Shown here piece after piece: positions 1-9,059 of a stretch of DNA of 64,000 nt. Positions within the stretch are counted from its first letter, which is position 1; every line of letters begins with the position of its first letter. This DNA is from JAOARY01 sp045345765. Its GTDB lineage: Bacteria > Bacillota > Clostridia > Peptostreptococcales > Peptostreptococcaceae. The translations under genes and the position numbers were made by a program. Location of the stretch: contig CP148265.1 of assembly GCA_045345765.1 (NCBI GenBank), positions 1,240,001 to 1,304,000 on the forward strand, given 5' to 3'. The notes below the pieces were generated by a model. The model saw only the letters and a list, made by a program, of their open reading frames with translations. It made no database searches and had not been told where the DNA came from.

Positions 1-1955
1 ATCTTTGTTTCATCATAATAATCAAAAAAATACACCTTACAATTTTGCCTACTACAAGATCTATTTATTCTACCTACAAATTGTTCTTCACTATCAATTA
101 ATGAACAATCCTTAAATCCAATATCCATATCAATATCAACTCCAGCCTCAATAACCTGTGTTGCTATTAATATAATATTTTTATGCATAAATTCATGATT
201 ATTTTTATCTTTTTTCTTTAATATTGAAATTATATTTCTTCTATATAGAGCATTATCATCTCCTGAAAGTTCATATATATTATCTATATCTCTTTCTTTT
301 AATAAATTATAAAATTTTCTAGCTTCAATTTTATTTATAAACTCAACCAAAACTCTCTTATCTTTGTATTCCAAAACTTTTTGTAATAATTTTTCTTTAT
401 CAATTTTATTTTCTAATAATGAAAAATCATAAGATACTCTATCTTTAAATAAAGGATTGTTAAAATACAAAAAGCTATCATCAATCAAATCACATATTGT
501 ATTATCATTATTATTCTTAGTCAAATCCGTTAATTTTGGTAAAGTTGCTGACATTATTATAAATTTTATATTTAAAAGCCTTGAATAAGCCTTTATAATC
601 TCTATAATTTCTTTCCAAATCAGATTTTTGTAACTTTGAATCTCATCTAGTATGACAACAGAATTTGCTAAGTGCGAAAATGGGAGATGTGACTCTCTTG
701 AAGTTTTAGTTAGACAATTAAAAAATTGCACATGGCTAGTTAAAATCACTTTGTAATGTAAGAACAATCTGTTTAGATACGATGTTTCTTCAGATTCAAA
801 TTCACTCTCATCCTTATTTTTTTTATTATTTTGTTTTATTTTAGTTATTGAATTTATCTTCGCAATATTTTTCTGATCAAAAAATCCTTCTAAAACAGTA
901 GCAGTTTGATCAACAAGAGTATTGAATGGAAATACATAAAAAACCTTATTTAAATCACTATTATTCTCAATCATTTTTAATGCTAAATTAATTGAATTTA
1001 GAGTTTTTCCACTACCAGTTGGTGCTTCTAAGTAAAATATATTTTTATCTTTGTTTTTTATTATATTCCTTTCGCTTTCGACAAACATCTTAGATCTTAA
1101 ATTATTTATCGAACCATCTATAAATGGAGAACTCCCCTTGTTATCTAAGTAATCTTTGTACTTATATATATTTTGTATTATTTTGCTATTATAAAATCCT
1201 TTAGCAAACTTATCAATGTCATTAATTGTTCCAAAATCATCAGTCTTTGTACCACTCATATATTCGCTCGTTGCATAAAAATCACATTCTACAATTAATG
1301 CATATATAAATTTTGAAATTATATAAAACTTCATACTCTTTTCTTTGTACTTCTTTAAAAATTTATATATTTGATTATTTATGTTTTCAAAACTATAACT
1401 TCTTAATCTATCTTTGTATTTGTAATCTCTTATATCTATTTTATTTTCATTAATCATTTCATTTATATTATTTAATTTGCCAAAAAACTTTTCTAACCCT
1501 TGTAAATAACCGTGATGTCTTGATATCATGTATGAAAAAATAAAAGCAAGTAGTATATATATAGTTTTATCTTCTTCAATATTGTTAGCTTTGTTGATTT
1601 GAATATCCAAAAATAATAATGATGATATTAGACTGTGATCTGTGTAGGTGCTTTTGTTTTTGAAGTTTTTGTTCTTCATCTTTTTTGTCTGAAATGAAGT
1701 ATTTATCTTTCCTATGTCATGAAAATATATTGCTTCTTTTATTAAATCATTAAACAAGTCTTTGTTGTCTTTGTTGCAAAAAAATCCACTAAAAAAGTTA
1801 TCAATTATTTTATCTAAATTTTTAGCTTTAATTAGTTTGTCAAAATATTTTAAAGATAGTTGTTGATGTTCTTCTAGTTTTTCTTCCTTGTAACTGTCTT
1901 TTTTGTGTGCGTAATATAAATTCTTATTGTTAATAATATCTTCTAAGTTAAGCAT
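1..1955 (-). CDS. cas3: CRISPR-associated helicase/nuclease Cas3 (5' part, runs off the window)
   Basis: About 651 N-terminal residues are visible; the 3' end lies beyond base 1. The HD nuclease domain comes first (YFHDIGK with His79-Asp80, later SRHHGYL), followed by a superfamily 2 helicase core: Walker A APTGSGKT, DEIQ box, MSATLP motif III, then QVIEAGVDID and QFVGRINRSCSR of the second RecA domain. This order (HD fused in front of helicase) is that of type I Cas3, which nicks, unwinds and degrades DNA bound by Cascade. Start is ATG at 1955 preceded by GTGGTG. It is divergent from the CRISPR array starting at 2295, with about 340 bp between, so cas3 is either first in its cas operon or separated from the Cascade genes; none of those are in the window. 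The repeat type and AT-rich clostridial context suggest subtype I-B, which is inference. Confidence 0.93.
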   Translation of the reverse strand, partial: MLNLEDIINNKNLYYAHKKDSYKEEKLEEHQQLSLKYFDKLIKAKNLDKIIDNFFSGFFCNKDNKDLFNDLIKEAIYFHDIGKINTSFQTKKMKNKNFKNKSTYTDHSLISSLLFLDIQINKANNIEEDKTIYILLAFIFSYMISRHHGYLQGLEKFFGKLNNINEMINENKIDIRDYKYKDRLRSYSFENINNQIYKFLKKYKEKSMKFYIISKFIYALIVECDFYATSEYMSGTKTDDFGTINDIDKFAKGFYNSKIIQNIYKYKDYLDNKGSSPFIDGSINNLRSKMFVESERNIIKNKDKNIFYLEAPTGSGKTLNSINLALKMIENNSDLNKVFYVFPFNTLVDQTATVLEGFFDQKNIAKINSITKIKQNNKKNKDESEFESEETSYLNRLFLHYKVILTSHVQFFNCLTKTSRESHLPFSHLANSVVILDEIQSYKNLIWKEIIEIIKAYSRLLNIKFIIMSATLPKLTDLTKNNNDNTICDLIDDSFLYFNNPLFKDRVSYDFSLLENKIDKEKLLQKVLEYKDKRVLVEFINKIEARKFYNLLKERDIDNIYELSGDDNALYRRNIISILKKKDKNNHEFMHKNIILIATQVIEAGVDIDMDIGFKDCSLIDSEEQFVGRINRSCSRQNCKVYFFDYYDETK

Positions 1956-2294
1956 TATAAACACCACTTTCATAGTTTTTTGTTCTTATATGCTTATAAC
2001 CATTTATATTTTTATTTATCATATTCGCTTTGTTTGTAATAAATATTTAAGTTTTTATGGCTTTGGGTTTTGTTTTTTTATGTTCTTCTATAAAAGACAT
2101 CTAAAATTAAAAATCGGGGTGTTTTTTTTGTGCCAACTTGTGTATAATAGTATTAGTAATGAAATGAGCCGAAAAAGTATAAAATTACAAAAAATTAATA
2201 ATCACCCCAATTATTTTTGTGGTATTATATATGTATAGGTAATTTGCTTACTTATAAAAAAAGCCCTAAATATAAGAACCTTGTCTTTTCAAGG
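1956..2294 (+). promoter_or_regulatory. cas3-array intergenic region; probable leader of CRISPR array 1
   Basis: No convincing gene. The plus strand carries a TATAAT at 2143-2148 followed by AGTATTA, about 150 nt before the first repeat, a plausible leader promoter. GGGGTG (near 2117) and CACCCC (near 2203) flank it as a spaced inverted repeat. Repeats reading ATTGAAC...GAAAT on the plus strand place the leader on this side. The sequence next to the first repeat does not resemble the leaders of arrays A-D near 33-39 kb. The cas3 promoter must also lie here but I cannot pick it out. Confidence 0.5.
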
Positions 2295-2521
2295 ATTGAA
2301 CTTTTACATTTTATGTTTTGAAATGGTGTAGATAGTAATAAAAATAGATATTTTGATAAGATTGAACTTTTACATTTTATGTTTTGAAATTTGTTATTAT
2401 TTCCATTCTTATAAAGACTAAGAGTATTGAACTTTTACATTTTATGTTTTGAAATGAAAGAGTAATCCAACCATCTTTTAAACATCTATGCATTGAACTT
2501 TTACATTTTATGTTTTGAAAT
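2295..2521 (+). CRISPR. CRISPR array 1 (leader end), 4 repeats
   Basis: Four identical 30-nt repeats begin at 2295, 2361, 2426 and 2492; each starts ATTGAACTTTTACATT and ends TTATGTTTTGAAAT. Spacers are 36, 35 and 36 nt. After the last repeat only 14 nt of a further spacer (2522-2535) remain before an IS element begins. The 3' end GAAAT resembles the 5'-handle end of type I-B repeats, so transcription rightwards from the cas3-array gap is expected. Confidence 0.97.
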
Positions 2522-2606
2522 TAAAGAGAAATTGCTGAACATACCCCAACAAAATATACAGATTAAATAATGAAAATCTGATATGAATTTGAAAGGGGTA
2601 TTTTTT

Positions 2607-3284
2607 ATGTCTAAAAAAAAGACGTATACTTTTGAAGAAAAATTAAAAATTCTTGAAGATTTTAAGATTAATAAGCTATCGCTTAGAAAATATGTGGCTA
2701 AAATAGGTATTACAACAACAACTTATTATAAATGGTTCTATAGCTTCGAAAAGCATGGAAAAGAGGGGCTTCTGCCCTGTAAAAAGAAAAAAATTTATAC
2801 GAAAAAGTTTAAAACTATTGCTGTTAAAGACTATTTAACTTCAAACTTATCTTTAATTGAAGTATCAAAAAAATATGAAATATCTGATCCAAGTGTTTTA
2901 AGAAAGTGGATTAACAATTATAATAATCATAGAGAGCTAAAAACAAGTGCGAAAGGATTGAGCAACTCTATGAATAAAGGAAGAAAAACCACATATAAAG
3001 AAAGATTAGAAATCGTAAATTATTGTATCGCTAATATGAAGAATTATGGTGAAACTGCTGAAAAATACAATGTTTCATATCAACAAATATATAGTTGGGT
3101 AAAAAAGTTTGAAAAGGGTGGCGAAGAGTCACTTAAAGATCAACGTGGAATAAATAAAAAAGAAGAAGAATTAACATTAGAAGAAAAACATAAATTAGAA
3201 TTGAAGAAATTAAATGAAAAAAATCGAAGATTAGAAGCAGAAGTAGAACTTTTAAAAAAGTTGAAATCGCTGGGAAGGGGATGA
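2607..3284 (+). CDS. IS150-type transposase subunit OrfA
   Basis: 225 residues from ATG at 2607, chosen because AAAGGGG lies 8 nt upstream; an in-frame ATG at 2583 lacks a site. The protein has two or three helix-turn-helix segments (KLKILEDFKINKLSLRKYV; TYKERLEIVNYC...SYQQIYSWVKKFE) and a C-terminal coiled coil (KLELKKLNEKNRRLEAEVEL), the usual OrfA plan of DNA binding plus leucine zipper. It overlaps orfB by ATGA. The A6G run at 3254-3260 sits in frame as A-AAA-AAG, and the -1 frame is open from there into orfB, so an OrfAB fusion transposase by programmed frameshifting is possible, as known for IS150 and IS3. Confidence 0.9.
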   Translation: MSKKKTYTFEEKLKILEDFKINKLSLRKYVAKIGITTTTYYKWFYSFEKHGKEGLLPCKKKKIYTKKFKTIAVKDYLTSNLSLIEVSKKYEISDPSVLRKWINNYNNHRELKTSAKGLSNSMNKGRKTTYKERLEIVNYCIANMKNYGETAEKYNVSYQQIYSWVKKFEKGGEESLKDQRGINKKEEELTLEEKHKLELKKLNEKNRRLEAEVELLKKLKSLGRG

Positions 3285-4153
3285 TTAATCAAAAAAATAA
3301 ATATATAGCTATAAAATATGTTAACACTAAATTTAAATTTCCTATAAAACTATTGTGTGAAATTGCAAATGTACAAAGGTCTTCTTATTACAAATGGTTG
3401 AATAAAAAAACTACAAAAAACTTTAAAGAAAATGAATTGATTCTAAAAACAATAAAAGAAATTCATGAGGAAAATGGTTCTATTTATGGCTATAGAAGAA
3501 TGACATTAAATATAGCCGATAGGCTCGGTATAAAGGTTAATCATAAGCGTGTTTACAGAATAATGAAAGAAAATAATTTACTTAGTGTGATAAGAAGAAA
3601 ACGTAAATATTTTTATAGAAAAACAACACAACAACATGTTTCTGAAAATATTCTAAATAGAAAGTTTTATGCTAATAGACCTAATGAAAAATGGCTAACA
3701 GATGTTACTGAATTTAAATATGGAGTAAATAAGAAGGCATATTTAAGTGCAATTATAGATCTTTATGATAACTCAATAGTTGCATATACTGTAGGTCATA
3801 GCAATAATAATAAGCTTGTTTTTGAAAATTTAGATTTGGCATTAAAAGAATTAAATGGCGAAAAGCCTCTTATTCATAGTGACAGAGGGTTTCAATACAC
3901 ATCGCATGGATTTTTTTGGAAAATAAATAAATATGGTTTAACACATAGTATGTCCAGAGTTGGGAGATGTCTTGATAATGCACCGATGGAAGGTTTTTTT
4001 GGCATACTAAAAAGTGAAAAATATTATTTGAATAAATATAAAGATTATGATATTCTTAAAAGAGATATTGAAAATTATATAAATTTTTACAACAACGATA
4101 GATTACAAAAAAAATTAGATGCTAAAAGTCCTTTGGCTTTTAGATATTCATAG
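3281..4153 (+). CDS. IS150-type transposase OrfB (DDE integrase)
   Basis: 290 residues. An N-terminal HTH_21-like segment (ENGSIYGYRRMTLNI, residues 65-79) is followed by an rve integrase core with Asp141 (WLTDVTEF), Asp201 (IHSDRGFQY) and Glu237 (APMEGFFGILKSE). The spacing of 35 residues between the second Asp and the Glu is that of IS3-family transposases, so the catalytic triad looks intact. It is expressed either by translational coupling at the ATGA overlap with orfA or as an OrfAB frameshift product. No internal stop or frameshift is seen, so this copy may still be active, unlike the two remnants downstream. Confidence 0.93.
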   Translation: MINQKNKYIAIKYVNTKFKFPIKLLCEIANVQRSSYYKWLNKKTTKNFKENELILKTIKEIHEENGSIYGYRRMTLNIADRLGIKVNHKRVYRIMKENNLLSVIRRKRKYFYRKTTQQHVSENILNRKFYANRPNEKWLTDVTEFKYGVNKKAYLSAIIDLYDNSIVAYTVGHSNNNKLVFENLDLALKELNGEKPLIHSDRGFQYTSHGFFWKINKYGLTHSMSRVGRCLDNAPMEGFFGILKSEKYYLNKYKDYDILKRDIENYINFYNNDRLQKKLDAKSPLAFRYS

Positions 4154-4202
4154 AATATGTTTTTTATTATTTAAAAATGTAGTACTAATTGGATTCTGTT
4201 CA

Positions 4203-5129
4203 TTATGTTTTGAAATCAATCACCTTGAATTTTTCATAATCTGCATAAAACTATTGAACTTTTACATTTTATGTTTTGAAATTCACCAACTACAATTCCA
4301 TTTAATGATACTTTTATAATTGAACTTTTACATTTTATGTTTTGAAATCTGTCAATTATACCAGTTGTATTTGCCAATTGAATCTATTGAACTTTTACAT
4401 TTTATGTTTTGAAATGTAAGTCTAACCTTAAAAAAAATATTTAATTGATCAATTGAACTTTTACATTTTATGTTTTGAAATATTTCTAATAAATTTATTT
4501 AAGAAAAGGATTTTTAATTGAACTTTTACATTTTATGTTTTGAAATTTTAGATTTGACTGAACTAAAAGATATGGTTTTTATATTGAACTTTTACATTTT
4601 ATGTTTTGAAATGAAAAAGTTTTTACATTAGTCTTTATAGAAGCTATGATTGAACTTTTACATTTTATGTTTTGAAATTAAAAAAAGCCTATCAATTAAG
4701 ATAGACTAAAAATAATTGAACTTTTACATTTTATGTTTTGAAATTCTATTTTTTTAACATGAATAGGCTTTCCCTTGTTAATTGAACTTTTACATTTTAT
4801 GTTTTGAAATAAAATATAATTTACTCTAATCGGTAATCTTCCACCGATTGAACTTTTACATTTTATGTTTTGAAATTCTGCTTTATTAGGAGGTAATTGA
4901 AGGCTAGCATTAATTGAACTTTTACATTTTATGTTTTGAAATTTCTTTTTACTAACAATACCTTTGTATATGATATTGTATTGAACTTTTACATTTTATG
5001 TTTTGAAATAAGATTTCCTTCTAAAGAAAGCAGTTGTGACAGTTATTGAACTTTTACATTTTATGTTTTGAAATTTTGGTACTATTATCAAATCTCTATT
5101 TATAGGTATTATTGAACTTTTACATTTTA
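4203..5129 (+). CRISPR. CRISPR array 2 (IS-separated part), 13 full repeats plus two half repeats
   Basis: Starts with the 3' 14 nt of a repeat at 4203-4216, then full 30-nt repeats at 4253, 4319, 4386, 4452, 4517, 4583, 4649, 4715, 4781, 4847, 4913, 4980 and 5045, and ends with the 5' 19 nt of a repeat at 5111-5129 against an IS left end. All full repeats are identical to those of array 1. Fourteen spacers of 35-37 nt. The array is now cut off from its leader by the 1.67-kb IS, so expression would depend on read-through. Confidence 0.97.
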
Positions 5130-5767
5130 TGAACATACCCCAACAAAATCTACAGATTAAATAATGAAAATCTGATATGAATTTGAAAGGGGTATTTTTT
5201 ATGTCTAAAAAAAAGACGTATACTTTTGAAGAAAAATTAAAAATTCTTGAAGATTTTAAGATTAATAAGCTATCGCTTAATTAATTGAAGTATCAAAAAA
5301 ATATGAAATATCTGATCCAAGTGTTTTAAGAAAGTGGATTAACAATTATAATAATCATAGAGAGCTAAAAACAAGTGTGAAAGGATTGATCAACCCTATG
5401 AATAAAGGAAGAAAAACCACATATAAAGAAAGATTAGAAATCGTAAATTATTGTATTGCTAATATGAACAATTATGGTGAAACTGCTGAAAAATACAATG
5501 TTTCATATCAACAAATATATAGTTGGGTAAAAAAGTTTGAAAAGGGTGGCGAAGACTCACTTAAAGATAAACGTGGAATAAATAAAAAAGAAGAAGAATT
5601 AACATTAGAAAAAAAATATAAATTAGAATTGAAGAAATTAAATGAAAAAAATCGAAGATTAGAAGCAGAAGTAGAACTTTTAAAAAAGTTGAAATTGCTA
5701 GGAAGGGGATAATTGATCAAGAAAATAAATATATATCTATAAAATATGTTAACAGTAAATTTAAAAT
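5130..5767 (+). mobile_element. Degenerate second copy of the IS150-type element
   Basis: Begins with the same left terminus (TGAACATACCCC) and the same orfA upstream region as the complete copy. About 170 bp are deleted inside orfA at CTATCGCTTA (5277 region), creating an immediate stop, and orfB is cut after about 18 codons where a third IS left end begins. No right terminus. It sits exactly inside a CRISPR repeat after TTA. Confidence 0.9.
5204..5712 (+). pseudogene. Broken orfA of the second IS copy
   Basis: The first 25 or so codons match orfA of the complete copy, then an internal deletion of about 170 bp shifts into a TAA. The remaining C-terminal half is open from about 5285 to 5712 (YKERLEIVNYC, QQIYSWVKKFE, KLNEKNRRLEAEVEL) and nearly identical to the intact OrfA. 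The orfB beginning follows (NKYISIKYVNSKFK) but stops at 5767. No functional transposase can come from it; a C-terminal OrfA fragment could in principle be made from ATG 5377 but there is no good ribosome site. Confidence 0.85.
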
Positions 5768-5841
5768 TGAACATACCCCAAAAAAATCTACAAATTGAAT
5801 AATGGAAATCTGATATGAATTTGAAAAGGGTATTTTTTATG
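5768..5841 (+). mobile_element. Third IS left-end remnant
   Basis: 74 bp matching the IS left end through the orfA ribosome site and ATG (TGAACATACCCC ... GGGTATTTTTTATG), with several substitutions, then unrelated DNA. It is nested at the truncated orfB of the second copy, showing repeated insertion or recombination of this IS at the distal end of the array. Confidence 0.85.
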
Positions 5842-5871
5842 TTATAAATATTTGTATTAATTCGCAAAAAC

Positions 5872-5900
5872 TTTTTGAAAACGACTTCTAGTGATATAAT
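5872..5900 (+). promoter_or_regulatory. Promoter for the HxlR-type gene
   Basis: TATAAT at 5895-5900 preceded by TG one base away (extended -10, TGATATAAT); TTTTTG at 5872-5877 lies 17 nt upstream. The same TTTTTGAAA...TGATATAAT architecture precedes each rpn gene of the 33-39 kb region. Confidence 0.55.
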
Positions 5901-5931
5901 TTATATATTAATTAAAAAGGGAGTTGTAATA

Positions 5932-6312
5932 ATGTCTAAATCAAGCTCACAAGAAAACTATCTAAGATGTACTTGTCCGATGGAATTTACTATGAATACA
6001 ATTGCGGGCAAGTGGAAACTAGTTATTCTTTGGCATATATACGAAGAAGAAGTATTAAGGTATGGACAATTAAAGAAAAAACTAAATAATATAACTCATA
6101 AAATGCTTAGCAATCAGCTAAAAGAACTTGTTTCTTACGACTTAGTTCACAAAAAAGTCTATAATCAAATTCCTCCAAAAACTGAATACACTCTTACAAA
6201 TCGAGGTAAAACACTTATACCGATTCTTGATATGATGTATGAATGGGGTGTTGATAATATGGATTTGATCAAAGAAGAAATATCTAAAATACAGATGTCT
6301 AAAGCACAATAG
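5932..6312 (+). CDS. HxlR-family winged-helix transcriptional regulator
   Basis: 126 residues from ATG 5932, chosen for GGGAG 8 nt upstream; longer in-frame starts overlap the promoter. The sequence CTCPMEFTMNTIAGKWKLVILW is the HxlR hallmark, with the redox-type Cys pair (CTC) at the start, followed by LRYGQLKKKLNNITHKMLSNQLKEL (recognition helix) and the wing KTEYTLTNRGKTLIPIL. HxlR proteins act as dimeric repressors or activators, often sensing electrophiles or oxidants through the N-terminal Cys. The target is unknown; the neighbour on the right is convergent, so no operon partner is visible. Confidence 0.9.
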   Translation: MSKSSSQENYLRCTCPMEFTMNTIAGKWKLVILWHIYEEEVLRYGQLKKKLNNITHKMLSNQLKELVSYDLVHKKVYNQIPPKTEYTLTNRGKTLIPILDMMYEWGVDNMDLIKEEISKIQMSKAQ

Positions 6313-6347
6313 TTACTGAAATTTGCTATCTTAATAAAATAAAAAAA

Positions 6348-6391
6348 ATGCTAAAACTCATAAATTTATTTTATGAATTTTAGCATTTTTT
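6348..6391. terminator. Bidirectional terminator between HxlR gene and elaA-like gene
   Basis: ATGCTAAAA-TCATAAA pairs with TTTATGA-TTTTAGCAT, flanked by an A-run on the left and a T-run on the right, so it can serve both converging genes. Confidence 0.8.
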
Positions 6392-6407
6392 AATAATATA
6401 AATTAAT

Positions 6408-6884
6408 TTATTTTTCTTTATCAAATGACGCAACCATCTTAACATGTGGTATGTCGTCTTCCAAATAAACCTCTGAATTAACTTCAAACCCAAAGCTTTC
6501 ATAGAATTTAGTTAGATATTCCTGAGCTGATATTTTTATATTGTTTATCTTTAATTCATCCCTTATAAATTCAACAGCTTTAGCAACTAACTCTCTACCT
6601 ATTTGTTCTCCCCTACGTCTTTTTGTGACCAACACTCTACCAAAGCACGCATAATCATCATAAATAATATCCTTATCAAATATTCTTATATAAGCATACA
6701 TACCTTCTTCATCCTGCAAATACATATGGTAAGCTTTATAGTCTGAATCATCACAATCTTGATATGCACAGTTTTGTTCAACTACAAATACTTCATTTCT
6801 GATTTTAAGTATATTATAAAGTTCCTTAGTATCTAATTCTTCAAATCTTTTTATTATAAAATCCAAAACAAGAACCCCTTTCAC
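6408..6884 (-). CDS. elaA: ElaA-like GNAT acetyltransferase
   Basis: 158 residues as drawn from GTG 6884; a TTG seven codons in (giving MDFIIKRFEEL) has AAAGGGG at a better distance and may be the true start. The N-terminus matches the ElaA pattern: FEELDTKELYNILKIRNEVFVVEQNCAYQDCDDSD, followed by FGRVLVTKRRRGEQIGRELVAKA, the acetyl-CoA-binding loop, and ISAQEYLTKFYESFGFE, the GNAT motif B end. The acceptor substrate of ElaA proteins is not established. Single gene with its own terminator; convergent with the HxlR-type gene. Confidence 0.87.
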   Translation of the reverse strand: MKGVLVLDFIIKRFEELDTKELYNILKIRNEVFVVEQNCAYQDCDDSDYKAYHMYLQDEEGMYAYIRIFDKDIIYDDYACFGRVLVTKRRRGEQIGRELVAKAVEFIRDELKINNIKISAQEYLTKFYESFGFEVNSEVYLEDDIPHVKMVASFDKEK

Positions 6885-6979
6885 GCTAATAAATAATTCA
6901 AATTTATTTTATAAGCTTTTTTGTCTTATAAGCTTTTAATTTATAAGGTTGTATATCTAAAAATCCTATAAAAATATAT

Positions 6980-8890
6980 TTATTTTTTTAATTTATTTTC
7001 TTTTATTTCTTCTTCCAGATCATAAAAATATTCAAGTCTTTCCATCTTCTCTAAAAGCGATTCTTCTAATTTATCCTTTTCCTTTGATAACTCTTGTAGT
7101 TTAACAAAATCACTTACTATAACAGCAAGCTCTCCATCTATTTGTTCTAATCTATTTTCTATTTCTTCTATTTCTTTTGGAAGTGATTCAAACTCAATCT
7201 TTTCCTTATAAGTAAATTTAAGCTTCAAATCATTATTTGTCTTAGGTTTTTTTATTTCTTTAGTTACTTTCTTAGGCTTTATTTCTTCATCATTAAAATC
7301 ACTAAATTTTTCTATGAAATCAGTATAATTTCCTACATTTACATTGAACTCTCCATTTTTTAATGCAAATATCTTATTACAAGTTCTATCAAGGAAATAT
7401 CTATCATGAGATACTATAAGCACAGTTCCACTAAATTCATCTATATATTCTTCTAATACTTTTAGTGTATCTATATCCAAATCATTCGTAGGCTCATCTA
7501 ATATCAGTACATTTGGTGCTTTTATAAGTACACTTAGTAAGTATAATCTTCTTTTTTCTCCACCAGAAAGCTTATAGATATAGGTATATTGTAAGTTTGA
7601 GTCAAATAAAAATCTTTCCATCATAGTTGATGCACTTATAAGTATATTTTCCTTCGTTCTAACATATTCGGCTTGTTCCTTTATAAAATCAATTGCTCTT
7701 AAATTACCATCCATCTCAATTGATTCTTGTGAAAAATAACCAATAGATACCGTATCTCCAATTTCTATCTCTCCGTTATCAGGCTTTAATTTATGTGTTA
7801 TAAGATTAAGTAAGGTTGATTTTCCTTCTCCATTATTACCTATAATACCTATTCTATCTTCCTTTAGGAAAGTATAAGTAAAATCATTTATAACTGTTTT
7901 GTCTTCAAATGATTTCTTTAGATTTTTGACTTCTACTATCTTATTTCCTAATCTTCTTGTAGGTATTGATATATCAAGATCATCTTTTGAATCCCCATTT
8001 AATGAATCTTTTAATTCTTCAAATCTTTGTTTTCTCGCCTTTTGTTTTGTTCCTCTTGCTTGCACTCCTGCTCTAATCCAAGCTAATTCTTGTTTGAATA
8101 ATCTTTGTTTTTTTCTTTCTATTATAGAGTTTTGTTCTTCTCTTAGAACTTTTTTCTCTAAATACTGTGAATAATTTCCATCATAAGCATATAAATTTCC
8201 TGCAAATATCTCCATTATCTTATTTGAAACTCTATCAAGGAAATATCTATCATGGGTAATCATTAAAAGTGCACCTTTTCTATTCTTTAGATATTCTTCT
8301 AACCAATCAATCGTATTATTGTCCATATGGTTTGTAGGTTCATCTAATATCAGTAAATCACAAGGTGTAATAAGTGCAGATGCTAGAAACACTCTTTTTC
8401 TTTGTCCACCTGAAAGTTCTTTCATCTTCTTATTAAACTCTGTTATTCCTAGCTTAGTAAGTACGGTTTTTACTTGACTTTCCAAACTCCAAGCATCATT
8501 TATATCCATTTGTGTATTTAATTTTAGAAGTTCTTCTTGTAATTTTTCATCTGTTGGATTCTTTTGAATTTCTTCTAATGTATTTTCATATTCTCTTATC
8601 AAATTCATTATTTTTGTATCTGATTTAAACACTTGTTCTAATACTTTGTTTTCTCCATTATAATCTGGATTTTGGGACAGATATTCTATTACTAATTTTG
8701 AGGATTTTTTTATTTCACCTTCATCAGGACTTTCTACTCCTGCTATTATTTTTAAAAAAGTTGATTTTCCTGTTCCATTTACTCCAATAAGTCCAATTTT
8801 ATCTTCTTCATTTATTATCATACTCACTTTATCAAATAATACTTTATCTGAATAAGTCTTTGATATATTTTCTATATTTAATATGCTCAT
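6980..8890 (-). CDS. ABC-F family ATPase, Uup-like (with C-terminal coiled coil)
   Basis: 636 residues with two ABC cassettes and no membrane segment. Cassette 1: Walker A GVNGTGKST (about residue 36), signature LSGGQRKR, Walker B LLILDEPTNHMD. Cassette 2: Walker A GNNGEGKST, signature LSGGEKRR, Walker B LILDEPTNDLD. A Lys/Glu-rich linker (KKQRLFKQELAWIRAGVQARGTKQKARKQ region) separates them and about 80 C-terminal residues form a coiled coil, the Uup plan. ABC-F proteins act on ribosomes, resolving stalled or misfolded translation states, and some confer antibiotic resistance; this one looks like the housekeeping Uup type. ATG with GGAG 9 nt upstream. Confidence 0.9.
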   Translation of the reverse strand: MSILNIENISKTYSDKVLFDKVSMIINEEDKIGLIGVNGTGKSTFLKIIAGVESPDEGEIKKSSKLVIEYLSQNPDYNGENKVLEQVFKSDTKIMNLIREYENTLEEIQKNPTDEKLQEELLKLNTQMDINDAWSLESQVKTVLTKLGITEFNKKMKELSGGQRKRVFLASALITPCDLLILDEPTNHMDNNTIDWLEEYLKNRKGALLMITHDRYFLDRVSNKIMEIFAGNLYAYDGNYSQYLEKKVLREEQNSIIERKKQRLFKQELAWIRAGVQARGTKQKARKQRFEELKDSLNGDSKDDLDISIPTRRLGNKIVEVKNLKKSFEDKTVINDFTYTFLKEDRIGIIGNNGEGKSTLLNLITHKLKPDNGEIEIGDTVSIGYFSQESIEMDGNLRAIDFIKEQAEYVRTKENILISASTMMERFLFDSNLQYTYIYKLSGGEKRRLYLLSVLIKAPNVLILDEPTNDLDIDTLKVLEEYIDEFSGTVLIVSHDRYFLDRTCNKIFALKNGEFNVNVGNYTDFIEKFSDFNDEEIKPKKVTKEIKKPKTNNDLKLKFTYKEKIEFESLPKEIEEIENRLEQIDGELAVIVSDFVKLQELSKEKDKLEESLLEKMERLEYFYDLEEEIKENKLKK

Positions 8891-9023
8891 TAAATCATCT
8901 CCGTTTTACTATTAATTTGTCTAATTAATATTCTATCATATTTGATAAATTTGATTTAATCAAATGTTAATGTGAATATAAAAATAGGGCTTTTATCTTC
9001 TAGTTTTTTTTATTCTTATTGGG

Positions 9024-9056
9024 TATAATCACTATATAAATTTATTAGGTGGTGAA
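9024..9056 (+). promoter_or_regulatory. manA -10 element and ribosome site
   Basis: TATAAT at 9024-9029 and GGTGG just before the manA ATG; the -35 is not clear. Confidence 0.5.
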
Positions 9057-9059
9057 ATT

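Larger units (their letters stand above)
2536..4202 (+). mobile_element. IS150-type insertion sequence (IS3 family), complete copy
   Basis: 1667 bp with imperfect terminal inverted repeats: left end TGAACATACCCCAAC, right end complement TGAACAGAATCCAAT. It carries overlapping orfA and orfB with a -1 slippery A6G at 3254-3260. The right flank is the 3' 14 nt of a CRISPR repeat (TTATGTTTTGAAAT), while the left flank is a partial spacer, so this copy is not flanked by its own target duplication. The matching 5' part of a repeat, ending TTA, instead flanks the second copy at 5130. Confidence 0.92.

Noticed and set aside
1927..2238. Plus-strand frame of 103 codons
   Set aside because: It overlaps the cas3 start, has no ribosome site and reads as hydrophobic AT-rich noise in the leader region.
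4119..4319. Plus-strand frame after the IS
   Set aside because: Translation of CRISPR repeats (FYILCFE repeats) and the IS end; not a gene.
4679..4780. Adjacent spacers sharing AAAGCCTAT in opposite orientation
   Set aside because: Nine matching bases in AT-rich DNA is not enough to claim a common protospacer source.
5508..5867. Minus-strand frame across the second IS remnant
   Set aside because: Antisense of orfA and IS left end; low-complexity Phe/Ser-rich product.
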